64,000 bases of DNA from Alistipes sp. (lineage in GTDB: Bacteria; Bacteroidota; Bacteroidia; Bacteroidales; Rikenellaceae). The notes below the pieces were generated by a model. That model was not told the DNA's origin. It made no database searches and saw only the letters and a list, made by a program, of their open reading frames with translations. Location: contig JAGBUB010000030.1 in assembly GCA_017631035.1 (NCBI GenBank), forward strand, positions 1-64,000, given 5' to 3'. Of the stretch, positions 40,980-50,368 are shown one piece after another. The position numbers and the translations under genes were made by a program. The number at the start of each line of letters is the position of its first letter. Position 1 is the first letter of the stretch.

Positions 40980-41645
40980 TTAGAACAGTGTCAGATTGAC
41001 TCCCACCATAATGCCGTGCAGAAACTGCTTGTAGTCGACGCTCTCGTCGGGCAGATAGTAACTACCCGTCTGGTTGATTGTCGGACGCACGATTGTGAAA
41101 CGATAACCGGCCTGAAGGTCCAGACGCATTGACTTCAAAATCAGCACGCGGATACCTCCTCCCACAAGACCCGATGCGCCGATACGCTTGTAGTCGCCCT
41201 TGAAGTAGAGCTGCGGACCCACCTCGGCAACACTAAACCAGCGATGACGACGTGCCGCAACGGCGGGGCCGTAGTAGTAGCGGAACGTACCGTGTATGGG
41301 CATCGATCTAAGGCCGTTGGCATAGTTGAAACCTGCCGATATACCTGTGGTGATATGGCTGCCAATCTTGTAGCCAAGGCCCATATCAACAGTCACGCCG
41401 TGCAGGTCGGTCTCCTGGTCGTAGCGTACCACATCGTTCAAATCCTTGTAGTTAATGCGGTTCTGCATACCGAGCGTCAAATCGTATGAGGCACCCACCG
41501 TAAGGGTCCACTTGCGGTCCTGCTTGTGCATATCTGCCTCCGATACGATGCGCTCGCGCTTGTATTTGGGTATGTAGTAACGCTGTGCCTGCGCTGTTGT
41601 GTAGCACACCGCCATCAATACCACGAGCATCAAAAACTTCTTCAT
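40980..41645 (-). CDS. Outer-membrane beta-barrel protein
   Basis: The 221-residue protein has a signal peptide (about 1-20, ending AQAQ) and then alternating beta strands typical of an 8- to 10-stranded barrel (WTLTVGASYDLTLG, GVTVDMGLGYKIG, HITTGISAGFNY, FRYYYGPAVAARR, LRLDLQAGYRFTIV-like), ending in an aromatic residue (VNLTLF) as outer-membrane insertion requires. No ligand or partner can be assigned. It lies 96 bases after galE. Confidence 0.78.
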   Translation of the reverse strand: MKKFLMLVVLMAVCYTTAQAQRYYIPKYKRERIVSEADMHKQDRKWTLTVGASYDLTLGMQNRINYKDLNDVVRYDQETDLHGVTVDMGLGYKIGSHITTGISAGFNYANGLRSMPIHGTFRYYYGPAVAARRHRWFSVAEVGPQLYFKGDYKRIGASGLVGGGIRVLILKSMRLDLQAGYRFTIVRPTINQTGSYYLPDESVDYKQFLHGIMVGVNLTLF

Positions 41646-41741
41646 CTGCTTTCTCTTTATAGCCTCACGCCGAGGCTCTTAAAATGCTTATTTATCGGCC
41701 GCATCATTGCGGCACTACTCTTAACGTAACTCCGTGCTGGT

Positions 41742-42767
41742 TTATTTTATGCCACGCACATTTTTCTCCCACGCCCACGCCGACTGCAGTGTCTCGTCGA
41801 GTGTACGCTCGGCACGCCAGCCCAGCTCCTCGTTGGCTAGTGTTGTGTCGGCCCAGATGGCCATCACATCGCCCGGACGACGGGGTGCAATCTTGTAGTT
41901 CACCTTCACGCCATTCACTCTCTCGAAACTCTCGATGAGCTCCAGCACTGATACGCTGTTGCCTGTGCCGACGTTGAATACCTCGTAGGCCTCCTTGTTC
42001 TTACCCTCAACCATACGGGTGATAGCCACCACGTGAGCCTTAGCCAAATCCACCACGTCGATGTAGTCGCGCAGACACGAGCCATCGGGTGTGGGGTAGT
42101 CGTTACCAAATACGCTCAAGCACTCGCGTATGCCTGCTGCGGTCTGTGTAACGAAGGGCACCAGATTCTGAGGCACGCCACGGGGCAACTCGCCAATCAG
42201 CGCCGAAGGATGGGCACCGATGGGGTTGAAGTAGCGCAGTGAGATACCCTTAATCTGGCCATAGGCGGTAGCCACGTCACGCAGGATATCCTCGCAAATC
42301 TGCTTTGTGTTGCCATACGACGATGTGGCAGGCTTGCGGGGCGTGAGCTCCGTTACGGGCAACTCGTCGGCCTCGCCATATACGGTAGCCGAAGATGAGA
42401 AGACCACATTCTCGCGGCCCTCCTCGCGCATCAGCTCCAGTACGTTGAGGAACGAGGTGAGGTTGTTGCGATAGTACTTCATAGGGTCGGTGACCGACTC
42501 ACCCACAGCCTTGTAGGCCGCGAAGTGAATTACCGAGTTAAAGTTGTACTGCTTGAAGACCTTGCGGAACGCCTCCTTGTCGCAGCAATCGACCTCGACA
42601 AAGGGTACATCCACACCAGTAATCTTACGAACACCCTCGACACCGCTCATATCGGCATTTGCGAGGTTGTCGGCCACTACTACATCATAGCCAGCGTTTA
42701 TTAACTCAACGGCCGTATGCGAACCAATATATCCCGCACCGCCCGATACAAGTACCATTTCTTTCAT
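41742..42767 (-). CDS. galE: UDP-glucose 4-epimerase
   Basis: The 341-residue extended SDR enzyme interconverts UDP-glucose and UDP-galactose (or the N-acetyl forms). The NAD site is VSGGAGYIGSHT at the N-terminus. The catalytic Ser is in FSSSATVYGE, and TSSYGNTKQICED supplies the Tyr and Lys of the YxxxK motif. RYFNPIGAHPSALIGE is a hallmark of GalE. The Met at 42767 is used; the open frame above it would place the start upstream of the -7 element. Confidence 0.94.
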   Translation of the reverse strand: MKEMVLVSGGAGYIGSHTAVELINAGYDVVVADNLANADMSGVEGVRKITGVDVPFVEVDCCDKEAFRKVFKQYNFNSVIHFAAYKAVGESVTDPMKYYRNNLTSFLNVLELMREEGRENVVFSSSATVYGEADELPVTELTPRKPATSSYGNTKQICEDILRDVATAYGQIKGISLRYFNPIGAHPSALIGELPRGVPQNLVPFVTQTAAGIRECLSVFGNDYPTPDGSCLRDYIDVVDLAKAHVVAITRMVEGKNKEAYEVFNVGTGNSVSVLELIESFERVNGVKVNYKIAPRRPGDVMAIWADTTLANEELGWRAERTLDETLQSAWAWEKNVRGIK

Positions 42768-42788
42768 ATATAGATTGTTTTTATCGTG

Positions 42789-42796
42789 CAAATATA
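42789..42796 (-). promoter_or_regulatory. -7 element of galE
   Basis: TATATTTG on the leftward strand, 21 bases before the galE start. The -33 is not clear. Confidence 0.45.
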
Positions 42797-42832
42797 CATA
42801 TAAAAACCGAAACACCACCCACTTGGCGCAAT

Positions 42833-42869
42833 AAAAAAGGGTTGGAGGTCAAACTTACCTCCAACCCTT
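42833..42869 (-). terminator. Terminator after the PHP-domain gene
   Basis: A perfect 13-bp stem, AAGGGTTGGAGGT with ACCTCCAACCCTT, encloses a 7-base loop; on the leftward strand a T-run follows. Confidence 0.93.
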
Positions 42870-42893
42870 ATGCGGCTTTGCTTCAAAAAACTC

Positions 42894-44090
42894 TTAGAAT
42901 GTGATCTCAACCTCGGGATGCGAATCCTTGCCCGACCACATATTCTCAACCTTAACGACGAGCTTGGCCTCCTTCGCCACGGTTGTTCTGATCGAGCAGA
43001 AGGGGTTGAGCGTTGTGAGGTTGCCATTGCCGATACGGATGGTGTAGGGGATTGAAGTCTTGTTTGTAAGGCTGACTGTGCGGCTACCGTTAGAGCTGGT
43101 AGATACCACATTAGTCTCGATCGATGCCTTGAAGAAATCCTTCAGCAGCGATGCCTCGCCAGCGATTGTGCCAAATGAGTAGGCCAGCGTGCGACGAGCC
43201 TTGAGCGCCTCCTTGAGCGATGGCAGCGACTTATCCTTTGCCAGGATGAAGGTCATATTTCGCATCACCGCACCCTCGGTTGTAACGAAATACTCCTCAG
43301 CCGATGAGCCGTGGATGTCGGTATTCGAAGCGATGAATACACCCTGCTCGATAGCGTAGTCGATAACTCGGGGGTAGAACTCGCCACCATTCATCACCTC
43401 CACACCGTCGATAAGCTTCGCGGCGTATGCCTTTCTCTCGGGCTCCGACATATCGAGGTTCTGACGACGCCAGCCGGGGTGGTTGTTCATCACCAGCGCA
43501 CCCTGCGCGTGAGCGTTGCGGAACGCCTGCAAGGGGTCTGAGTCGTGAATTGTGTTGTTGTCGGTGGTGAAGAGTGCGTTGAAGTGCCCGATGGTCTCGG
43601 GTGTACGAGTAACCTCGATACCGGGGATGATGGTAATACCATAATTCTTTGCTGCTGCCTCGGCCAGACGCACGGGGTAGTTCAAATCCGACTTAATGCC
43701 GGCGGCATCGGTCTTGCCTGTGCCGATAATGTTGGTGTTGGTAGCCTTGGTGCCCTCGGGGAGGAGGTCATCCAGGAAGTTAACCATCTTCTGCTCGTAG
43801 GGGCGATACTCCAGGTGCTCGGTGATGGCCAACACATCCAGACCCTCCAGCCAAGCCTCCTCGACACGGAACTCGGGCGTTACGCTACCGTCAGAGAAGA
43901 TAGAGTGGGTGTGAAGGTCCGACTTGTAAATGTTGTAGCCATTAACTACGGGCAGGATAATCTCACGACGCTGGCGCGACTTCTGGTTGTAGTGGCGCAC
44001 CATATCGACATTGGCATTGTCCTGATAATAGGATTGGGCAGATGCAGCCGATGCTGTGAGCACGGCGGCAATGATGAGTAGTTTTTTCAT
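42894..44090 (-). CDS. Secreted PHP-domain phosphoesterase-like protein
   Basis: The 398-residue protein has a signal peptide (about 1-18, ending ASAQ), then a PHP domain starting YKSDLHTHSIFSDGSVTP, the classic H-x-H metal pair and S-D-G turn, with ITEHLEYRP, IIPGIEVTR and NTDIHG further on. The C-terminal about 80 residues form a beta domain of unknown role. PHP enzymes hydrolyse phosphoesters with two or three metals, and secretion points to a periplasmic substrate. It lies 19 bases after the DUF4465 gene and is probably co-transcribed. Confidence 0.82.
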   Translation of the reverse strand: MKKLLIIAAVLTASAASAQSYYQDNANVDMVRHYNQKSRQRREIILPVVNGYNIYKSDLHTHSIFSDGSVTPEFRVEEAWLEGLDVLAITEHLEYRPYEQKMVNFLDDLLPEGTKATNTNIIGTGKTDAAGIKSDLNYPVRLAEAAAKNYGITIIPGIEVTRTPETIGHFNALFTTDNNTIHDSDPLQAFRNAHAQGALVMNNHPGWRRQNLDMSEPERKAYAAKLIDGVEVMNGGEFYPRVIDYAIEQGVFIASNTDIHGSSAEEYFVTTEGAVMRNMTFILAKDKSLPSLKEALKARRTLAYSFGTIAGEASLLKDFFKASIETNVVSTSSNGSRTVSLTNKTSIPYTIRIGNGNLTTLNPFCSIRTTVAKEAKLVVKVENMWSGKDSHPEVEITF

Positions 44091-44109
44091 ATTGGTTGTG
44101 TTTTATGGT

Positions 44110-44889
44110 TTATTCTTCGATTACGATGTTGTCAATGGCGAAATACTTTGGTGTGGACATTCCCCACTCGGTCATCGGGCCGCCCGTGATGTCAAACTGC
44201 ACTTTGGCCACTTGTCCCAGCGACGACAAATCCCACGACTTCCATTGTGTTGTGTAGTCGCCCTTGCGTGCGAGAATCATCTCTGCGGTGGCGGTCTTAG
44301 CGCCTGCCGAGTCGTATCCCGTAGCCGAGATTGTAATCTGGTCGCCCTCGCCTAATGGTGCCGAGGCGTAGTTGCCATTCTGAGCTATGCTGAGGAAGTA
44401 GGCTGTGGAGTTCACCACACAACCCTTGATGGTGCGAGCCTTGCCATCGGCAAAGAATATCTCGGGCAGTGCGTCATCCGACGGATCCCAGCTGCCAATC
44501 ACCACAAGGAAGTTATTAGAGCCGTTGTAGCCACCACCCTCGGTGAGTGATTGCGATGCCGAGTTATAGACATAGAGATCTTGCGTTGAGTCGCCGTGGG
44601 CGTCGAGGTCGTTGGTGTTGTACGACGAGAGAATCGTGCCCACGCGGATATATGCACCATAGGTGTAGTCAACCAGCGCGCGCGACGAGAGCGAGGTGAC
44701 GCCCTCTCTCCACTCGTAGCCCTCGCTCACCACGTTTGACGAGTAGGGCTCGCCATAGCTCACGGCCGAGAGTGAGTTCCACTCCTCGCCTTCGAAGTCA
44801 ATGATATGTTGTTGGGGGCCATCGTCGTTGGAGCAGGATGCCAAGGCCAAAAGCGCCAAGCAGAGGGCAAAGCGAAAAATCTTTTTCAT
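44110..44889 (-). CDS. DUF4465-family lipoprotein
   Basis: The 259-residue protein starts with a lipoprotein signal ending LASC (Cys19). The mature part matches the DUF4465 pattern: IDFEGEEWNSL, then YGEPYSSN, GGGYNGSNNFLV, ARTIKGCVVNSTAYF and a closing FAIDNIVIEE. This beta-rich family is found in surface proteins of Bacteroidetes, often next to sugar or cobalamin uptake systems, and may be a binding module. No uptake system is adjacent here. The downstream PHP gene is 19 bases away. Confidence 0.82.
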   Translation of the reverse strand: MKKIFRFALCLALLALASCSNDDGPQQHIIDFEGEEWNSLSAVSYGEPYSSNVVSEGYEWREGVTSLSSRALVDYTYGAYIRVGTILSSYNTNDLDAHGDSTQDLYVYNSASQSLTEGGGYNGSNNFLVVIGSWDPSDDALPEIFFADGKARTIKGCVVNSTAYFLSIAQNGNYASAPLGEGDQITISATGYDSAGAKTATAEMILARKGDYTTQWKSWDLSSLGQVAKVQFDITGGPMTEWGMSTPKYFAIDNIVIEE

Positions 44890-44956
44890 CGGTAAAAGTT
44901 ATTTGTTATTGTAAAGGTAGGGCATTTCCACTGAGTTTCAAAAAAAATGGCGACAA

Positions 44957-44989
44957 TTTGAAAATTTCCCTTCTTTTTTTGTAACTTTC
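44957..44989 (+). promoter_or_regulatory. Promoter of the ABC exporter operon
   Basis: TTTG (44957-44960), a 21-base spacer and TAACTTTC (44982-44989), one base off the -7 consensus. Confidence 0.55.
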
Positions 44990-45038
44990 GACATAGTTCC
45001 TGCGACTAATATAGCAGAAAGGAAAAATCACATAAGTT

Positions 45039-45962
45039 ATGGAATTGCTGAAAATTGAAAACATCACCAAGCGCTATTCGGCCCACACGGCACTCGACGA
45101 CGTGTCGCTGAGCATTCCCCGTGGCTCGATATATGGCTTGCTGGGTCCCAACGGTGCGGGTAAGACCACGCTCATACGCGTGATCAACCGCATCACGTTG
45201 CCCGATGCGGGTCGTGTCATCTTCGACGGCAAGGAGATCTCCGACCAGGATATATACCACATTGGCTACCTGCCCGAGGAGCGAGGCCTCTACAAAAAGA
45301 TGAAGGTGGGCGAGCAGGCTATCTTCTTCGCGCGACTGAAGGGCCTTTCACGCCGTGAGGCTATCATCCGACTCAAGCAGTGGTTCGTGCGTCTGGGCAT
45401 CGAGAGCTGGTGGGACCGCAAGGTGGAGGATTTGTCGAAGGGTATGGCGCAGAAGGTGCAGTTTATCACCACCGTTCTGCACGAGCCCAAACTCCTGATT
45501 TTCGACGAGCCCTTCTCGGGCTTCGATCCCATCAACGCTAACCTGCTTAAGCAGGAGATTCTGCGCCTTAGGGATAAGGGAGCGACGGTGATTTTCTCGA
45601 CTCACAATATGTCGAGCGTGGAGGAGATTTGCGACCACATAACGCTCATCAACAAGTCGCGCAACATCCTCTCTGGCTCGGTCGATGAGGTGCGCCACCG
45701 CTTCGGCGAGAATGTATTCGAGGTAACCTTCCGCGGTGAGCCGGCGACCTTCGAGCAGGCCGTATCGCCTATGGCCGAGATTATCGAGGCTGGCGAGGTT
45801 GCCGATACCCCTTATCTCAACGCCCGCATACGCCTAGACGACAACGCCTCGGTGCGTGAGTGCATTGGTGCTGCCAACGAGAGTGTCGAGTTGCGCTCGT
45901 TCAGAGAGGTTATTCCGAGTATGAACGATATATTCATCCGTGCCGTCGAGGGCAAGTTATAG
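45039..45962 (+). CDS. ABC-2 type exporter ATP-binding protein
   Basis: The 307-residue protein has Walker A GPNGAGKTT at 36-44, a Q-loop-like segment GYLPEERGLYKKMKV, the signature VEDLSKGMAQKVQ and Walker B LLIFDEPFSGFDP with the H-loop STHNMSS. The signature reads LSKGM rather than LSGGQ, a variant common in NatA-like exporters. A C-terminal extension of about 80 residues fits the DUF4162 domain of this class. It energises the permease gene 24 bases downstream. The substrate is unknown; NatA/NatB sodium export and drug export are both possible. Confidence 0.88.
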   Translation: MELLKIENITKRYSAHTALDDVSLSIPRGSIYGLLGPNGAGKTTLIRVINRITLPDAGRVIFDGKEISDQDIYHIGYLPEERGLYKKMKVGEQAIFFARLKGLSRREAIIRLKQWFVRLGIESWWDRKVEDLSKGMAQKVQFITTVLHEPKLLIFDEPFSGFDPINANLLKQEILRLRDKGATVIFSTHNMSSVEEICDHITLINKSRNILSGSVDEVRHRFGENVFEVTFRGEPATFEQAVSPMAEIIEAGEVADTPYLNARIRLDDNASVRECIGAANESVELRSFREVIPSMNDIFIRAVEGKL

Positions 45963-45986
45963 AGAATTCAAAATTGGGAGATTGCT

Positions 45987-47300
45987 ATGAATAAGATAAA
46001 AATCATTATCGCTCGCGAGTTCAACGAGCGTGTACGCAAAAAGTCCTTCATCATCACCACCATCCTTATGCCCCTGCTTATGCTGGGCCTGATGGCTGCC
46101 CCCACGCTGATGATGCTCTTCGCCACGGGCGAGCAGAAGACGCTGCTCGTAATCGACGAGAGCGGAGTGGTGGCGCCGCAGTTGGAGAGTGGCGACGATA
46201 TAGTGTTTAGCCCCTATTCGGGCTCGCTCGATGAGGCGCGTGCCCAGGCCGATGTGTTCGGTGTGCTGTGGGTGGGTCGCGACGTGGTGGCTACGCCTTC
46301 GCAGGTGAGGCTCTACACCAACTCCTCGTCGTCGATGACACTCGAGGAGACCATCATCTCGCAGATTGAGGATGTGATTGAGGCCGAGCGCCTTAAGATG
46401 TATAACATCGATGGCCTGAAAGATATTATGAATAATCTGCAAGCCTCGGTGTCGATGACCACCTACCGCAACGACCTCTCAGCCGATGGAGGCGACGAGG
46501 AGGCTACATCGTCGATGGTGGCCTACCTGTTGGGTCTGGTGATGGGTATGATGCTCTATATGTTCCTTATCATCTATGGCTCGATGGTTATGACCTCGGT
46601 AATCGAGGAGAAGGGCTCGCGTGTGTTGGATGTGCTGGTGTCGAGCGTCAGCCCCTTCCAGCTGATGATGGGTAAGATTCTCGGCGTGGCGTCGGTTGCC
46701 GTTACGCAGATTGCCATCTGGGGTGTGCTGGTGTGCGGTCTTGGCTCTACGCTACTGCCCGCACTTATGCCCGACGATGTGATGCAGACCGTGGAGGCCG
46801 TGCAGGCAGGTCAGATGACAGCGCTGGAGGCCGATATGGATGTGGATATGCTGTCGGCATTGTCGGTTGCCACCGACGTGTCGGGACTTGTAACGATGTT
46901 CGTGTGGTTGCTTCTGTTCTTGGTGGGTGGATTCCTCTTCTACTCGGCTATGTTTGCCGCTGTGGGTTCGAGCGTGGACTCGATACAGGATGCCAACCAG
47001 TTGCAGACACCCATTACTATGCCCATTATTCTGGCGCTGATTGTGGCTATGGCCGTCTTCAACGACCCCAACTCGTCGCTCGCTTTCTGGGGTTCGGTCA
47101 TCCCCTTCACCTCGCCCATCGTGATGATGGCACGCATACCCTTCGGCATCCCGACTTGGCAGATTGGCGTTGCGCTCGTGGTGCTCTATGCCTCGGTGGT
47201 AGGTATGGCGTGGGTAGCAGGAAAGATCTACCGCGTGGGTATCTTTATGCACGGCAAGAAACCTTCATACAAGGAGCTCTGGCAGTGGATTAGGCAGTAA
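45987..47300 (+). CDS. ABC-2 type exporter permease (NatB-like)
   Basis: The 437-residue membrane protein has one N-terminal helix (ITTILMPLLMLGLMAAPTLM), a large extracytoplasmic domain (about 45-175) and five or six helices in the C-terminal half, with the conserved VMTSVIEEKGSRVLDVLVSSVSP loop typical of NatB/YhaP permeases. It is the partner of the ATPase gene before it. A polysaccharide deacetylase gene follows 37 bases later, perhaps on the same transcript. Confidence 0.87.
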   Translation: MNKIKIIIAREFNERVRKKSFIITTILMPLLMLGLMAAPTLMMLFATGEQKTLLVIDESGVVAPQLESGDDIVFSPYSGSLDEARAQADVFGVLWVGRDVVATPSQVRLYTNSSSSMTLEETIISQIEDVIEAERLKMYNIDGLKDIMNNLQASVSMTTYRNDLSADGGDEEATSSMVAYLLGLVMGMMLYMFLIIYGSMVMTSVIEEKGSRVLDVLVSSVSPFQLMMGKILGVASVAVTQIAIWGVLVCGLGSTLLPALMPDDVMQTVEAVQAGQMTALEADMDVDMLSALSVATDVSGLVTMFVWLLLFLVGGFLFYSAMFAAVGSSVDSIQDANQLQTPITMPIILALIVAMAVFNDPNSSLAFWGSVIPFTSPIVMMARIPFGIPTWQIGVALVVLYASVVGMAWVAGKIYRVGIFMHGKKPSYKELWQWIRQ

Positions 47301-47337
47301 TGGTGAACAAAATGATGACAATAAACAATAGGGTAAT

Positions 47338-48057
47338 ATGAGAAGATTTTTCATTACAATTGTCTCGCTGATTGCAATGACCGCCTGCCACGAGACGGAG
47401 CCAATATTGGGCGTGAGTGAGGCAAGAGTGGAGTATCTGCGTGAGAACTACTCTAAGTTTGTTGCCCTATCGTTTGACGATGGCCCCAGCCTCACGACGA
47501 TGCAGATGTTGGATGTTATGGAGCAATATGATGCCCGAGCATCGTTCTTTATCGTCGGCTCGCGCATCAGCGAGCAGACCGAGGCCGCGATGCACCGTGC
47601 GGTTGAGATGGGTTGCGAGATTGAAAACCACTCTCTTTCACATATCCGCCTAAGCCCATTACCAGCCGAGCAACAGCGTGCGGAAGCTGAACGCACGACC
47701 GAACTAATCGAGCAATATACCAAACGCACACCTCTGCTCTTTCGTGCGCCGTTTCTTGATGCCGACGATACGACCCACGAGGTTGTACCACAGATATTTA
47801 TCGGCGGCATAGGCCCATCAGACTGGAATAAGGATGTAACAGTGGAGGAGCGTGTCGATGGTTATTTGAAGGTGGCCGAGGATGGTGTGATCTTCCTGAT
47901 GCACGACTTTGAAGGTAATGGCGCAACAGCCGAGGCGTTGAAGAGTATTCTCCCTCGCCTTAAAGCCGAGGGTTACGGTTTTGTTACCGTAGCAGAGCTC
48001 TTTGCAGTGAAGGGTGTAATCCCTCAGAAGGGTATAAGATATGACAGAGTAGAGTAA
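47338..48057 (+). CDS. Polysaccharide deacetylase (CE4) lipoprotein
   Basis: The 239-residue protein has a lipoprotein signal ending MTAC (Cys17). The NodB/CE4 domain shows SFDDGPS (catalytic Asp and metal Asp), the metal-binding H-S-L-S-H in ENHSLSHIRL, LLFRAPFLDAD and the late FLMHDFEG with the last His. It should remove acetyl groups from an N-acetylated glycan such as peptidoglycan in the periplasm. Its base composition is a little less biased than the ABC genes in front. Confidence 0.87.
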   Translation: MRRFFITIVSLIAMTACHETEPILGVSEARVEYLRENYSKFVALSFDDGPSLTTMQMLDVMEQYDARASFFIVGSRISEQTEAAMHRAVEMGCEIENHSLSHIRLSPLPAEQQRAEAERTTELIEQYTKRTPLLFRAPFLDADDTTHEVVPQIFIGGIGPSDWNKDVTVEERVDGYLKVAEDGVIFLMHDFEGNGATAEALKSILPRLKAEGYGFVTVAELFAVKGVIPQKGIRYDRVE

Positions 48058-48116
48058 ATTCGGCACCTATTTCAAACGATATTCTCCGTTTTGGCAAATA
48101 TGTGAAATCGATACAT

Positions 48117-48151
48117 TATTTTTGCATTTGATAGGAAATAACATATCTTTG
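48117..48151 (+). promoter_or_regulatory. Promoter of the GlpT-like carrier gene
   Basis: TTTG (48121-48124), a 19-base spacer and TATCTTTG (48144-48151) form a perfect match. An overlapping TATTTTTG (48117-48124) could serve as a second -7 element. Confidence 0.72.
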
Positions 48152-48178
48152 CGTAAACAACTAAAATTCCATACACAA

Positions 48179-49639
48179 ATGACAGCAGAACAAGCCAAAA
48201 AATTCCAGTATTGGCAATATCGCACCATCATTGCCACTATGTTGGGCTACGCACTCTTCTACTTCGTGCGTAAAAACTTCTCGTTCGCCATCCCGGGCCT
48301 TGCGGCCGAGTATGGTATCTCGAACACCAGCTTCGGTATCATTATGACCGTCGTGGGTCTTATCTACGGACTCTCGCGCTTTCTGAACGGTCTGTTGGCC
48401 GATCGTATGAATGGCCGTTGGCATATGGCTATCGGTCTGCTGTTGTGCGTTCTGGCAAGCTTCGCCTTCGGCTTCAGCCCCTCGATTCTGGGCGTGAAGT
48501 TGGGCGTGGCGCCCCACTCGTTGGTGGTGCTGTTCGGCGTGTTGCTCGTGCTCAACAACATCTTCCAGGGTAGTGGATTTCCTCCCTGCGCGCGTCTTCT
48601 CACGCACTGGATTCCGCCCCACGAGCTGGCAACCAAAATGTCGATTTGGAACACCTCACACTCTATCGGCGCCAGCATCCTGGCCATCCTCTGTGGCTAT
48701 GTGATGGGCTCGATGGGTAGCGATATGACAGGCAATGTGGAGGCCGTGGAGGCTATCCGCACCAACCTCACAACCCTGAACCCCGCCTTGCTCGACAACC
48801 CCGCCGAGCTTGAGGAGCAGGTGGCAAGTGCTGCCGCACACGTGGGTGCTTGGCAGTGGTGCTTCTGGGTACCTGCGCTCTTTGCGTTGGCAGGTGCCAT
48901 TGGCTTGGCCGTATTCCTTCGCGACACACCTCGTTCGGTAGGTCTGCCTGAGTTGGAGGGTACACACACCAAGGTCGAGGAGAACACCTCGTCGGCCGAG
49001 TATAAGGCTTTCCTTCGCGAGAAGGTGTTCCGCAACCCGCTGATTTGGATTTTGGCCTTCGCCAACTTCTTCGTATATGTAGTGCGCTTTGCTGTGCTCG
49101 ATTGGGGACCCAAGTTCCTGCAGGAGGCACGCGGTCTGGACCCTGCCGATGCAGGTTGGATTATTGCCGTGTCGGAGATTATGGGTATCGTGGGTATGCT
49201 CGTAGCAGGATGGGTAACCGATAAATTCTTCCGTGGCCGTGCTCACCAGACCTGCGTATTCTGTATGTTGGGTGCTGCCGCCTTTATGGCTATCTTCTAC
49301 TTCCTGCCTGGCACAAGCCCCGTAGTGGTACTCGCAGGCGTGTTGGGTATGGTGGGCTTCTTCATCTATGGTCCGCAGGCGCTCATCGGCATTGCAGCGG
49401 CTAATCAGGCAACGAAGAGTGCCGCCGCTACTGCCAATGGTGTTACGGGTATCTTCGGCTACTTGAGCACCTTCGTATCGGGCTTGGGTATCGGTGCTAT
49501 GGTCGACTGGGTGAATAGAGTAAACCCCGGCCAGGGCTGGAACTATGTATTCCTTATGATGATTGCTATGGCCGTGACGGGTATGCTTATCTTTATGCTT
49601 ATGTGGAGAGCCAAGGCCACGGGCTACGACCAGGAGTAA
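48179..49639 (+). CDS. MFS organophosphate:phosphate antiporter (GlpT/UhpT-like)
   Basis: The 486-residue protein has twelve membrane helices. The N-terminal YALFYFVRKNFSFAIPGL segment carries the arginine-bearing first helix of the organophosphate:phosphate antiporter family, and GLSRFLNGLLADRMNGR is the signature loop after helix 2. A loop insert of about 50 residues lies between helices 5 and 7 (about 195-250). Glycerol-3-phosphate or a hexose phosphate is the likely cargo. The start at 48179 is chosen over an in-frame TTG within the promoter. A repeat element begins at its stop codon. Confidence 0.87.
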   Translation: MTAEQAKKFQYWQYRTIIATMLGYALFYFVRKNFSFAIPGLAAEYGISNTSFGIIMTVVGLIYGLSRFLNGLLADRMNGRWHMAIGLLLCVLASFAFGFSPSILGVKLGVAPHSLVVLFGVLLVLNNIFQGSGFPPCARLLTHWIPPHELATKMSIWNTSHSIGASILAILCGYVMGSMGSDMTGNVEAVEAIRTNLTTLNPALLDNPAELEEQVASAAAHVGAWQWCFWVPALFALAGAIGLAVFLRDTPRSVGLPELEGTHTKVEENTSSAEYKAFLREKVFRNPLIWILAFANFFVYVVRFAVLDWGPKFLQEARGLDPADAGWIIAVSEIMGIVGMLVAGWVTDKFFRGRAHQTCVFCMLGAAAFMAIFYFLPGTSPVVVLAGVLGMVGFFIYGPQALIGIAAANQATKSAAATANGVTGIFGYLSTFVSGLGIGAMVDWVNRVNPGQGWNYVFLMMIAMAVTGMLIFMLMWRAKATGYDQE

Positions 49640-49826
49640 TTGCCTAATAAGGTTTTTCTGCGTTAAGTTCCTTTTGGTTGCTACGCTCGGCAAAGTGTGC
49701 AAGCACCCTCTGCCCTTGCTTAAACGCAACCTTACGCTCGCCCTCAAAATCCTCATTTACGCCTTAGTAAACTGCGGTTTTTCGGTCTTCGCAAGCCTTG
49801 AAAACCCACTTATTATACAATTCCTA
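49635..49826 (+). repeat. Palindromic intergenic repeat, long form, copy 3
   Basis: This copy of about 190 bases starts at the stop codon of the carrier gene. AATTGCCTAATAAGG at the left is complementary to the right end (reverse complement AATTGTATAATAAGT). It is nearly identical to the copy at 38270, including the central CTACGCTCGGCAAAGTGTGC. Confidence 0.85.
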
Positions 49827-49856
49827 CTATAGAAGAATATCTATCGTATGGAGAAA

Positions 49857-49891
49857 AAAAAGAGTGCCTCGGTTGGGGCACTCTTTTTTTG
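49857..49891. terminator. Bidirectional terminator
   Basis: AGAGTGCC and GGCACTCT arms lie between an A-run and seven T. It serves the rightward carrier gene and the leftward SDR pseudogene. Confidence 0.9.
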
Positions 49892-49906
49892 CGTTATGCG
49901 GGTGGA

Positions 49907-50368
49907 TTAGACGCAGGTGTAACCGCCATCCACTGCGATGTTAATCACGCGGCCATAGCCAGCCTTGATTATCTCCTTGCCAAACTCGCGTGCGCAGAGG
50001 AAAGTACCGAAGAGGTCGATCTCCATCTCGTGGCGGAACTGGTCGTCGGTGATCTCCTCGGCGGGACCTACGGCACCTGTACCGGCGTTGTTAACCAAAA
50101 TATCTACGCGGCCAAACTTTTCGATTGTCGCCTGCACTGCAGCGGCAACATTGTCGGTCTTGGTAATATCGCAAGCGAAGGGCAACACCTCCACACCAAA
50201 CTCCTCGCTGATAGCCTTGGCATTCTCCTCCAAAAGATTCATACGGCGTGCAAGCAATACCAAGTTTGCACCCTGATTTGCAAATGCCTTAGCCATCTGA
50301 AGGCCAAGGCCTGTTGAGGCGCCAGTGACAACAGCAACCTATCCTGAAAGGTCGAAATAGTTTTTCAT
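49907..50368 (-). pseudogene. Broken short-chain dehydrogenase (SDR) gene
   Basis: Read leftward from an ATG at 50368 the frame gives MKNYFDLSG, then TAG (50341-50339), then VAVVTGASTGLGLQMAKAF in the same frame. TAG stands where a Lys or Arg is usual, so it is an in-frame nonsense codon before the NAD motif TGASTGLG. Farther on, VNNAG is kept, but GRVINIA runs straight into VDGGYTCV, the normal extreme C-terminus. About 100 residues, including the catalytic YxxxK, are therefore missing. The protein looks like a gluconate 5-dehydrogenase-type SDR. Both lesions remove function. The remaining open part starts at an internal ATG (50296). Confidence 0.85.

Noticed and set aside
41656..41741. Small inverted repeats (GCCTC/GAGGC and GCCGC/GCGGC) between galE and the barrel gene
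   Set aside because: Stems of five base pairs without a T-run are too weak to call terminators or regulatory sites.
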